DNA of 64,000 bases, from contig CAYOYK010000006.1 in assembly GCA_964408185.1 (NCBI GenBank), positions 1 to 64,000 of the forward strand. The letters are read 5' to 3'. The position numbers and the translations under genes are program-made. This document shows positions 34,013-41,831 of the stretch, piece after piece; within the stretch, counting starts at the first letter, position 1; every line of letters starts with the position of its first letter. Source of the stretch: CAYOYK01 sp964408185 (GTDB taxonomy: Bacteria; Bacillota; Clostridia; Christensenellales; Aristaeellaceae). The notes under the pieces were generated by a model that saw only the letters and a list, made by a program, of their open reading frames with translations, made no database searches and was not told the origin of the DNA.

Positions 34013-35137
34013 ATGGAATGGATCAACGGCATGGACGTGTCCACGCTGCTCATGCTTGAGCGCGCGGGCGCGGTGTACCGCGATGAACAGGGACGTCCGC
34101 GCGAGCTGTTTGCCCTGATGTCGGAGAACGGCGTCAACTGGGTCCGCCTGCGCCTGTGGGTGAGTCCCTACGACGTGGAGAACCGTTCCTACGGCGCGGG
34201 CGGATGCGATATCGCTTGCGCCGTCGCGCTTTCCAAGCGCGCGCGGGCCGCCGGGATGAAAACACTGCTCTGCCTGCATTACAGCGATTTCTGGGCCGAT
34301 CCCGGCAAGCAGCATACGCCCAAGGCGTGGCGCGGCCTGAACATCGGCAGCCTGTCGGCCACGGTGGAGGCATACACGGCCAGCGTTCTGCGCCTGATGC
34401 AGACGGCGGGCGTGCTGCCGGACATGGTGCAGGTTGGCAACGAGATCACCGCGGGGCTGCTCTGGCCGCTGGGCAAAGCGCCCGACTTCGCGGCCATCGC
34501 GCGGCTTACGCAGGCGGGAGCCCGCGCCGTAAAGCAGTTTGACCTGCCGGTGCTCCTGCATTTGGATCGGGGCGGCGACCGCGAGGGCTGTGTAAGCTGG
34601 CTGGAGCGGTACTTTTTGGCCGCGAGGGGCGCGCGAAGCATCGATGCGATCGGCCTGAGCTATTACCCCTACTGGCACGGCGACCTGAACGCGCTGAGCG
34701 ATACGCTGCACGCGCTGGGCGAGCGCTTTTCGCTGCCGGTGCTGGTGGTGGAGACGGCCTACGCGCATTCGTCCGAGGATTACGCCGCGCGCGAGGGCCT
34801 GCCCTCCAATGGCCGCGAGCGCCTTCCGCTGGGCATGACGATGGACCGCGCCGTGTCGTATCCCTTTACGCCGTCGGGGCAGGCTGATTATCTGCGCGCG
34901 CTGCTGCAAACGCTGCACGCCGCGCCCTCGGCGCGCGGGTTCTTCTGGTGGGAGCCTGCGTGGCTACCGCTGCCCGGCTGCGGCTGGGCGGCCAAGCCCG
35001 CGCTGTCCTACTTGGGGCTGCCGGAGGATACCCCCTTGGGCAGCGAGTGGGCCAACCAGACCCTCTTTGATTACGATGGGAACGCGCTGCCCGCGTGGGG
35101 CGAGCTGCGCGCGCAGGGAAAGGAAGAAACCGCATGA
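34013..35137 (+). CDS. Intracellular GH53 endo-beta-1,4-galactanase
   Basis: A 374-residue GH53 enzyme without a signal peptide, expected to cut imported beta-1,4-galacto-oligosaccharides. The catalytic acid/base E144 is in VQVGNEI and the nucleophile E247 is in VVETAY. Other GH53 marks are NWVRLRLWV, HYSDFWADPGKQ and SYYPYWHG. The start has only a modest GAGG. Its stop overlaps the secreted GH53 gene by 4 nt. Confidence 0.95.
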   Translation: MEWINGMDVSTLLMLERAGAVYRDEQGRPRELFALMSENGVNWVRLRLWVSPYDVENRSYGAGGCDIACAVALSKRARAAGMKTLLCLHYSDFWADPGKQHTPKAWRGLNIGSLSATVEAYTASVLRLMQTAGVLPDMVQVGNEITAGLLWPLGKAPDFAAIARLTQAGARAVKQFDLPVLLHLDRGGDREGCVSWLERYFLAARGARSIDAIGLSYYPYWHGDLNALSDTLHALGERFSLPVLVVETAYAHSSEDYAAREGLPSNGRERLPLGMTMDRAVSYPFTPSGQADYLRALLQTLHAAPSARGFFWWEPAWLPLPGCGWAAKPALSYLGLPEDTPLGSEWANQTLFDYDGNALPAWGELRAQGKEETA

Positions 35138-37008
35138 AAAAGCTGCTTTGCGTCCTGCTGTGCCTGCTGCTTGGCGTGGCCACGGCCTGTGCCGAGGAGG
35201 GCGTGTTTGTGACCCCGGTGAAGGGCCTCTCGGAGGAGTTTCTCTTTGGAGCGGATATCTCCAGCGTGCTTTCGCTGGAGGCCAGCGGCGTTGTCTTTCG
35301 GGAGGAAAGCGGCGCGGAGGCCGACCTGTTTGCCCTGCTGGCCGACGCGGGCTGGAATGCCGTGCGCTTGCGCATTTGGGTCGATCCCTTCGACGCGGAG
35401 GGGCACAGCTACGGCGGCGGGGGCGGAAGCCTTGCCAACGCCTGCGCAATCGCCCGGCGCGCCTCCGCGGTCGGCCTTTGCGTGATGGCGGACTTTCATT
35501 ACAGCGACTTCTGGGCCGACCCCAACAAGCAGCAATGCCCCAAGGCATGGGTCGGCATGACCGCCGATGAAAAAGCCGACGCGCTTTACGCCTACACGCT
35601 GGACGCGCTTGCGCAGCTTGCGGACACCGGGGCGGACATCGCGCTGGTGCAGGTGGGCAACGAGACGGATAACGCGCTGGCGGGCGAGACGAGCTGGACG
35701 GCCATTACCAAGCTGATGAAGGCGGGAATCCGCGCCGTCCGCGAGGCCGCGCCCGATGCGAAGGTCGCGCTGCATTTCAGCCAGCCCAAGGCCAGCTTTG
35801 CGCAGATCATGGACGCGTGCGACGTTGAGTACGATGTGTTCGCGGCCAGCTATTACCCCTATTGGCACGGCAGCTTGGACAATATGACGGCCCAGCTTCG
35901 GCTTGTCGCGGAGAAGTACGGCGTGCAGACGCTGATCGCCGAGACCTCTTACCCCTATACGTTGGAGGATGGTGACCAGCACGGCAATTCCGTGCCGGAC
36001 AGCAACTGTGATATGGCTTACGCCGTCACCCCGCAGGGACAGGCCAACGCGCTCCGCGCGGTCACGCAGGCCGCCTCGGACGCGGGGTGCATCGGCCTGT
36101 TCTACTGGGAGCCGGCGTGGCTGCCTGTGCCGGGCGATACCCTTGAGCAGCGCTCGGCGCTTTGGGAGGCGAACGGCTCCGGCTGGGCGTCCAGCTATGC
36201 CGCCTCGTACGACCCGGATGACGCGGGCGTGTGGTATGGCGGCAGCGCGTGGGATAATCAGGCTCTGCTGAATGCGGATGGAACGGCGGCCCCCAACCTC
36301 AGGTTCCCGCTTTATGCGCGCAGCGGCGCGACGGGCGAGCGCGCCATCGACGGCTATTCCACGCCGCAGGTCACCTGCTACGTCACCGAGGGAATCGCCC
36401 TGCCCGATACCGTGGACGCCCTCTATACGGACGGCACAAGCGAGCCAATCGCCGTTACATGGGATACCGACAGCCTCCCGCTTGCGCTGGGCGAGTATGA
36501 TGTGGCCGGCGTCGCGGCGGATGGCGCGGCGGTTCGCTGCGCGCTGACGATCACGGCGCACAACGCCCTGCTCAACCCCGGCTTTGAGGACGAGGACATG
36601 AGCATGTACGTCGTCCGCAACAACGGCACGGACGAGGCCTACCGCGCCACAAGCCAGAACGATACGAAAACAGGCGAGGGCTTGTTCCACTTTTTTGACG
36701 CCGAGGCGTTTGATTTTTCCATCGAGCAGACCGTCACCGACCTTCCTGCGGGAACCTACGCGTTCGGCCTGTGGATTCATGGCGGCGACGTGAGCCAAAG
36801 CGACATGACGATCTATGTGCTGCTGGACGGCGAGCCCTTTGCCTCGCTGCCCACGGGCGTGACCAAGTGGCGCGAGTGGCAGCACCCGATCATCGAGGGC
36901 ATCCCGGTCACGCCGGATACTGTGGTCACGGTCGGCGCGCACATCAGCGGCTCCGGCGCGAAGCCGTGGGGCAAGCTGGACGATTGGCTGCTCGCGTTGA
37001 CAGAATAG
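35134..37008 (+). CDS. Secreted GH53 endo-beta-1,4-galactanase with C-terminal binding modules
   Basis: A 624-residue exported enzyme. A signal peptide (residues 1-20, ATACA/EE) is followed by the GH53 domain (about 35-410) with acid/base E177 (VQVGNET) and nucleophile E270 (LIAETSYPY). A Big_4-like Ig segment (about 413-480) and a C-terminal beta-sandwich (about 483-624, LLNPGFEDEDMSMY) follow; the last resembles galactan-binding CBM61 modules attached to GH53 enzymes. No sortase motif or membrane anchor is present, so it is probably released. It is the last gene of the operon; no strong terminator follows before the tRNA promoter. Confidence 0.95.
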   Translation: MKKLLCVLLCLLLGVATACAEEGVFVTPVKGLSEEFLFGADISSVLSLEASGVVFREESGAEADLFALLADAGWNAVRLRIWVDPFDAEGHSYGGGGGSLANACAIARRASAVGLCVMADFHYSDFWADPNKQQCPKAWVGMTADEKADALYAYTLDALAQLADTGADIALVQVGNETDNALAGETSWTAITKLMKAGIRAVREAAPDAKVALHFSQPKASFAQIMDACDVEYDVFAASYYPYWHGSLDNMTAQLRLVAEKYGVQTLIAETSYPYTLEDGDQHGNSVPDSNCDMAYAVTPQGQANALRAVTQAASDAGCIGLFYWEPAWLPVPGDTLEQRSALWEANGSGWASSYAASYDPDDAGVWYGGSAWDNQALLNADGTAAPNLRFPLYARSGATGERAIDGYSTPQVTCYVTEGIALPDTVDALYTDGTSEPIAVTWDTDSLPLALGEYDVAGVAADGAAVRCALTITAHNALLNPGFEDEDMSMYVVRNNGTDEAYRATSQNDTKTGEGLFHFFDAEAFDFSIEQTVTDLPAGTYAFGLWIHGGDVSQSDMTIYVLLDGEPFASLPTGVTKWREWQHPIIEGIPVTPDTVVTVGAHISGSGAKPWGKLDDWLLALTE

Positions 37009-37040
37009 CGGAAAATATCGCCCGAAAGGCAAATTTGTAG

Positions 37041-37069
37041 TTGACAATCGGCCGGACGATGGGTATAAT
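37041..37069 (+). promoter_or_regulatory. Promoter of tRNA-Pro
   Basis: Perfect TTGACA and perfect TATAAT with 17-bp spacing, 23 bp before the tRNA. Confidence 0.9.
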
Positions 37070-37092
37070 CATACACGTGCCTTGGAGCGCGT

Positions 37093-37169
37093 CTGGGTGT
37101 AGCGCAGCTTGGTAGCGTGCCTGAATGGGGTTCAGGAGGCCGGAAGTTCAAATCTTCTCACCCAGACCA
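37093..37169 (+). tRNA. tRNA-Pro, anticodon GGG
   Basis: A full cloverleaf of 77 nt including the encoded CCA. The acceptor stem CTGGGTG pairs with CACCCAG. The anticodon stem CCTGA/TCAGG holds the loop ATGGGGT with anticodon GGG (reads CCC and CCU). The T-arm is GGAAG-TTCAAAT-CTTCT. The T-loop has A rather than the commoner G after TTC. Confidence 0.95.
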
Positions 37170-37174
37170 CATAA

Positions 37175-37208
37175 ACCGCTTGAAACAACTGTTTCAGGTG
37201 GTTTTTTT
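37175..37208 (+). terminator. Terminator after tRNA-Pro
   Basis: ACCGCTTGAAACA pairs throughout with TGTTTCAGGTGGT and is followed by seven T residues. The CTTGAAACA...GTTTCAGG core recurs at 39682-39701. Confidence 0.9.
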
Positions 37209-37329
37209 GTGGGCGAATGCCATGTATTCTCATTATTCCCCGCTTCAGGCGCACATTGTCTGCAAAAGAGTGAGGCGCTCGCCCCCTTTTTTTGCCAATC
37301 GCACAGCTTCTCTGGGAGAAATTGGGCTC

Positions 37330-37358
37330 TTTACAAAGTGTTACATACGTGCTATAAT
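37330..37358 (+). promoter_or_regulatory. Promoter of the surface protein gene
   Basis: TTTACA (37330-37335), 17 bp, perfect TATAAT (37353-37358), 53 bp before the GTG start. Confidence 0.8.
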
Positions 37359-37411
37359 GAAAATGAGTATTGTTGCGTCCTCCAAATTTGGCTCGAAGGG
37401 ACTGAAACGGT

Positions 37412-39487
37412 GTGAAACGATCAGCGCTATGGCTAACGGTTGTTTTGCTGCTTGTATCATGTCTGGGCGGTGCCGTCGCGGAGGGGAGCCGACAAATGTC
37501 GCCGGGTGATCCGGGCCAAACTTATACGCATTACCGTCCCTTTTTGGAATACACGGATACGCTCGCGTGGCAAAACGGCGTCACAAATCTGAAACGCCAG
37601 CAGATATTGAAGGTCTATGCCAAACCGGGCGAAACGATTTATTTGGCGTCGAGCGTATATGATTCCGCTTTTATTGATAACACGGGAGAAAAGGATATTC
37701 AACTGACCGAGCCGGACGGCACGATTCACTATTATGACGTTAAAAAGGGAAGCGACAGCGATCGCGGCTTTATCGAAAATCGAAGCAAAGAGTTGGCAGG
37801 ACCGCAGCAGCTGGGCAACAGCAGCGGATATCTGTCGTACGAGTATCCTGTTACGGTAGAGGGCGTTTATGAGATTCGGTTTTATCCAAGCGAGAAGGGC
37901 GATACAAAACCCAATATGCGCACTGTCGGCGGATGGGTGCATTACAATAACGCGCCCAGCAACAACATAAACGATGAAAAATCTGCCGTAGCGGCATGGG
38001 ATGTAACTGTGGCCGCGCCCGACCCAAGCGACAGCAACAAAATGAAGGCAATCAACGGCCGCCTCTTCGCCGACTATCTGACCATGTGGGTAGGAGGCAA
38101 CCGTGGCGACCGCGAAGTGGTGAAGGGCGTCGTATATGTTGTGACGGCCGACGGTTACATATACATGACTGATTTCAACGGCATGGATCCGGACGGCTTC
38201 CTGTTTTTTGCCAACAATACAGGTCTGCTGGATAAAACAACCGGCCTGCGCATGAACCATTCCACAATGTACACCGATAACTATATGACGCAGCTGAGGG
38301 GCGATATCTCCTTCTTTTTGCCAACCGAAACGGATCCTACCGGCAAGAACCAAAACTACCGCATTTTCTTCAATCTGCCCGACGATGACGCGCTGAAGTA
38401 TTTTGGAACGGATACCGCCCTGCCGCCCGCTGAAATCAAGTACTTTTCCTTCAATGCCGGCAAGTACGCGGCGATCGGCGCGGGAGGCGACTTCACGTTC
38501 GAATGTGCCCGTATGTGCTCCTATACCATCACGGTCACGTTTGGAAGCGACGACACCCGAACGGTTACGCTCTCCGGCGTCACGTCGAGCGGGGCCAACA
38601 CCGTCCATTGGGACGGCAAGGACGCCAAGGGAAACGTGGTGAACGCGGGCGAGTACACCGCTTCCATCAAAACGGTCGGCGGCGAATATCACTTTCCCAT
38701 CGCGGATGTGGAGCAAAACAAAAATGGTTTTATTGTGCAACTTTGCAACGTTCCTGCGTTTGCCGACGCGGACTTTAAGCCGGATCTGCTATACTATGAC
38801 CATTCCAATTTCACCAGCGGCGGGGAGTCGATCCCCTTCACGCCCGAAACCGACAATACCAGCCCGTTCTTTACCGGCTCGCTGACCCGCTTGGATGGCG
38901 TGCCGTCCATGACCAGCCCGGCTTCGGCGTTTACAGGATCCGCAAATAGCGGCTTTGGCAACCTTGCGTTGCTCGACCTGTGGACCTACTTTAGCGCAAA
39001 GGCTTTTGTCTGGAATACGCCCGTACTGATTGCCGATACGGGCAGCCTGAAGCTGAATAAGACCGTGACCGGCGCGGCTGGCGAAACGACAAGGAGCTTT
39101 GTGTTTACGCTGCACCTCTCCACAGCCGCAGGCAAAGCGCTGAGCGGAAAGTTCCCCTATGGAGGCGGAACCATAGGCGACGGCGACACGGTCTCGCTGA
39201 AGCACGGGGAGAGCATCACGATCACCGGCCTGCCCGTCGGCACGAGGTATTCCTTTACCGAGCAAAGCTACGCGTCCATTTATTACACGACGACCTACAC
39301 AGGCGATACGGGAACGATTGTCAAGGATACGACGGTAACCGCCGATTTTTACAACAACCGCGATGCTGCGCCGAAGCCGCCGAAGACGGGAGACTCAACG
39401 CCGTTGCTCGCGTGGACGGTCCTGCTGCTTCTGTCCGCGATAGGAGGTCTCGCGCTGATTCGGGCGGCCTCTGCCTCGAAGCGGTAA
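37412..39487 (+). CDS. Surface-anchored adhesin-like protein with variant sortase motif
   Basis: A 691-residue exported protein. The signal peptide ends near GAVAEG (about residue 24). The long middle part is unfamiliar. A FlgD/CHU_C-like Ig segment (WDGKDAKGNVVNAGEY, about residues 399-414) is followed by a pilin-type domain (about 543-648) with a possible isopeptide triad: Lys in LKLNKT, Glu in SFTEQ, Asn in FYNN. The C-terminus has PPKTGD (656-661), a membrane helix and a KR tail, so a sortase could anchor it. GTG 37412 has a weak GAAGGG site. Codon use and base composition are visibly less GC-rich than its neighbours, suggesting transfer. Confidence 0.85.
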   Translation: MKRSALWLTVVLLLVSCLGGAVAEGSRQMSPGDPGQTYTHYRPFLEYTDTLAWQNGVTNLKRQQILKVYAKPGETIYLASSVYDSAFIDNTGEKDIQLTEPDGTIHYYDVKKGSDSDRGFIENRSKELAGPQQLGNSSGYLSYEYPVTVEGVYEIRFYPSEKGDTKPNMRTVGGWVHYNNAPSNNINDEKSAVAAWDVTVAAPDPSDSNKMKAINGRLFADYLTMWVGGNRGDREVVKGVVYVVTADGYIYMTDFNGMDPDGFLFFANNTGLLDKTTGLRMNHSTMYTDNYMTQLRGDISFFLPTETDPTGKNQNYRIFFNLPDDDALKYFGTDTALPPAEIKYFSFNAGKYAAIGAGGDFTFECARMCSYTITVTFGSDDTRTVTLSGVTSSGANTVHWDGKDAKGNVVNAGEYTASIKTVGGEYHFPIADVEQNKNGFIVQLCNVPAFADADFKPDLLYYDHSNFTSGGESIPFTPETDNTSPFFTGSLTRLDGVPSMTSPASAFTGSANSGFGNLALLDLWTYFSAKAFVWNTPVLIADTGSLKLNKTVTGAAGETTRSFVFTLHLSTAAGKALSGKFPYGGGTIGDGDTVSLKHGESITITGLPVGTRYSFTEQSYASIYYTTTYTGDTGTIVKDTTVTADFYNNRDAAPKPPKTGDSTPLLAWTVLLLLSAIGGLALIRAASASKR

Positions 39488-39678
39488 ACAAGCGGGCGCG
39501 GCATTCGGCTGCATATTCCCCTGCGATCCGCTTGCCCGGAGGACCGTAATCCTTCGGTGCTTGCCTGATCGTGCCGCAGCCAAACCCGCGCCGTGACAGG
39601 GCCCACGAAGCCGTGACCACGGCAGCGTGGGTTCGTCGCTTGAATTCCAGCCGGGCCGATAGGACCTCGCCATTGCTC
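39488..39678 (+). ncRNA. Candidate structured RNA or structured 3' region
   Basis: No supported ORF. Nested pairing is possible: GCGGG/CCCGC and GGCTGC/GCAGCC enclosing a hairpin CCGGAGGA-CCGTAA-TCCTTCGG (39536-39557). Next comes CCCACG-AA-GCCGTG/CACGGC-AG-CGTGGG (39602-39631), two stems divided by a symmetric internal loop. The terminator at 39679 closes the region. I recognise no known RNA family and no clear separate promoter, so it may be the adhesin mRNA's 3' end. Confidence 0.35.
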
Positions 39679-39709
39679 AGCCCTTGAAACAGCGGTTTCA
39701 GGGGCTTTT
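39679..39709 (+). terminator. Terminator after the structured region
   Basis: AGCCCTTGAAAC pairs throughout with GTTTCAGGGGCT and is followed by TTTT. Its core matches the terminator after tRNA-Pro at 17 of 20 positions. Confidence 0.85.
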
Positions 39710-39798
39710 GTATGTGCAAACATAGCTCCCTGTCACCATGGCAAAGTTGCTCGGCTGGTGCAAAATGGACTAAAGGAGGCTCCAAACCGCCTTTCGCC

Positions 39799-39827
39799 TT
39801 GCCAAAGGCACGGGGTTGGTTTATAAT
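39799..39827 (+). promoter_or_regulatory. Promoter of murI
   Basis: TTGCCA (39799-39804), 17 bp, perfect TATAAT (39822-39827). The start codon is only 25 bp downstream. Confidence 0.75.
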
Positions 39828-39851
39828 GTACCCATTCGGGGAGGGATCAGA

Positions 39852-40628
39852 TTGGCGGAGGACGAGCGGCCCATTGGGATGCTGGATAGCGGCGTGGGCG
39901 GCGTGAGCGTGCTGGCGGAGGCCATGCGGCTGCTCCCCAGCGAGGATTTTGTGTATTACGGGGACGAAAAAAACGCCCCTTACGGAGATCAGACCGCCGA
40001 GGCTGTGCTGGGGCATGTGCGCGCGGTGGTCAAGGAGCTGTTGGATAGGCGCTGTAAGGCAGTGCTGATTGCGTGCAACACGGCGACCAGCGTTGCGGCG
40101 GCCGCGCTGCGGCAGGAGCTTACGCTCCCGGTCATTGGCATGGAGCCCGCGCTCAAGCCTGCCGCCTCGCTGCCGGGAGACGGCCTCGTGCTGGTTATGG
40201 CGACGGCTGTCACGCTCTCGCAGGATAAATTTATGCGGCTGATGGCGCTCTATGGCGAGCATGCCCGCCCCGTGCCCTGCGCGGGGCTGATGGAGCGGGT
40301 GGAAGCGGGCGCGCTGGACACCGCCGAGACGCGCGCGCTTCTGGAGGGATATTTGGCCCCGTACAAGGATCAGCGCGTGAAGGCCATTGTGCTGGGCTGC
40401 ACGCATTACGTGTTTTTGAGGCCGACGCTGCGCCGGCTGGTTGGCCCGGACGTTGAACTGGTGGACGGCAACGCGGGCACGGTGCGGCAGCTCAAGCGCC
40501 GCTTGGCCGAGGAGGGCTTGCTTCGTTTCGAACCCGCGCATAGGGGACAGGTACAATTCCTCTCGTCCAAGCCGGGCGGCGAGGAGAACCTGCGCCGCAT
40601 GCTGCGCCTTGCGGGCGAAGGCTCGTGA
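39852..40628 (+). CDS. murI: Glutamate racemase
   Basis: A 258-residue cytoplasmic enzyme that supplies D-glutamate for peptidoglycan. Both catalytic cysteines are present, in ACNTATS and GCTHY, along with the N-terminal GMLDSGVGGVSVL and PYGDQ motifs. The start is TTG 39852 with GGGGAGGG upstream. It is followed by wecB on the same strand, 46 bp on, so the two envelope genes are probably cotranscribed. Confidence 0.94.
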   Translation: MAEDERPIGMLDSGVGGVSVLAEAMRLLPSEDFVYYGDEKNAPYGDQTAEAVLGHVRAVVKELLDRRCKAVLIACNTATSVAAAALRQELTLPVIGMEPALKPAASLPGDGLVLVMATAVTLSQDKFMRLMALYGEHARPVPCAGLMERVEAGALDTAETRALLEGYLAPYKDQRVKAIVLGCTHYVFLRPTLRRLVGPDVELVDGNAGTVRQLKRRLAEEGLLRFEPAHRGQVQFLSSKPGGEENLRRMLRLAGEGS

Positions 40629-40674
40629 CAGGCGTAAGGGAACCCATTAGACAAACGGAAGAGGTACGACTGCG

Positions 40675-41772
40675 ATGAAAAAGGTCATGCTGGTATTTGG
40701 CACCCGGCCAGAAGCCATTAAAATGTGTCCGCTGGTACACGCGCTGGAAAAGCGGGACGAGTTTCAAACCGTGGTCTGCGTGTCAGGGCAGCATCGGCAA
40801 ATGCTGGATCAGATCATGGCCTGCTTTCACGTGGAGCCGGACTACGACCTGCGCATCATGCAGGCCAATCAAACGCTGTTTGACGTGACCATCAAGGTGC
40901 TCAAAAAGCTGCAAGGCGTGCTCCAAGAGGAAAAGCCCGATTTGGTGCTGGTACACGGCGATACCTCCACGGCCTTCGTCACATCGCTGGCGTGCTTTTA
41001 CATGCACATCCCCGTAGGCCATGTGGAGGCGGGCCTGCGCACCTATGACATGGATTCCCCCTTCCCGGAGGAGTTCAACCGTCAGGCGGTCGATCTGATC
41101 GCACGCTTTTACTTTGCGCCCACGGATACCAGCCGCCAAAACCTCCTGCGCGAGGGCAAGCCGGAAAGCCGCATTTTTGTTACGGGCAATACGGTCATCG
41201 ACGCGCTCAAAAACACCGTGCAGGCCGATTATGTTCATCCCGAAATCGAGTGGGCCAAGGGCAGCCGCCTCATCATGATGACGGCGCACCGCCGCGAGAA
41301 CCTCGGCGAACCGCTGGAAAGCATGTTCTCGGCCATCCGTCGCATTGTGGATGACTTTCCGGACGTGAAGCTGGTCTATCCCATGCACATGAACCCCGCC
41401 GTGCGTGAGACCGCGCATAGGCACTTTGACGGCAGCGACCGCATCCATATGATTGAGCCGCTGGACGTGCTGGACTTCCACAACCTCATGGCCCGCAGCT
41501 ATTTGATTTTGACAGACAGCGGCGGCATTCAGGAGGAGGCGCCCTCGCTGGGCAAGCCCGTGCTGGTTATGCGGGATACCACCGAGCGCCCGGAGGGCGT
41601 GGCGGCCGGAACGCTGCTGCTGGTCGGCACCGAGGAGAAGCCGCTTTACGATTCCATCCATGAGCTGCTGACCGACCCGGACGAGTACCACCGCATGGAG
41701 CGCGCCAACAACCCGTATGGCGACGGCCTCGCCAGCGAACGCATTGCCGATATCATCGAAAAAGAGCTTTAG
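40675..41772 (+). CDS. wecB: UDP-N-acetylglucosamine 2-epimerase (non-hydrolysing)
   Basis: A 365-residue enzyme that interconverts UDP-GlcNAc and UDP-ManNAc for teichoic acid or surface-polysaccharide synthesis. MLVFGTRPEAIKM at the N-terminus, VHGDTSTAF, HVEAGLRTYD, FPEEFNRQ, TAHRRENLG and LTDSGGIQEEAPSLGKPVLVMR segments are all in place. Length is normal. A GAGG lies upstream of ATG 40675. Confidence 0.95.
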   Translation: MKKVMLVFGTRPEAIKMCPLVHALEKRDEFQTVVCVSGQHRQMLDQIMACFHVEPDYDLRIMQANQTLFDVTIKVLKKLQGVLQEEKPDLVLVHGDTSTAFVTSLACFYMHIPVGHVEAGLRTYDMDSPFPEEFNRQAVDLIARFYFAPTDTSRQNLLREGKPESRIFVTGNTVIDALKNTVQADYVHPEIEWAKGSRLIMMTAHRRENLGEPLESMFSAIRRIVDDFPDVKLVYPMHMNPAVRETAHRHFDGSDRIHMIEPLDVLDFHNLMARSYLILTDSGGIQEEAPSLGKPVLVMRDTTERPEGVAAGTLLLVGTEEKPLYDSIHELLTDPDEYHRMERANNPYGDGLASERIADIIEKEL

Positions 41773-41831
41773 GCCGCTTGGCAGGCAGGAAACAGGGTCA
41801 TCATATTTTTTACAATCGGGAGGGGACGTCC

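Noticed and set aside
39570..39680. Possible degenerate tRNA before the hairpin at 39679
   Set aside because: No acceptor or T-arm could be matched; GGTTCGTCG is not followed by a complementary arm at the right distance.
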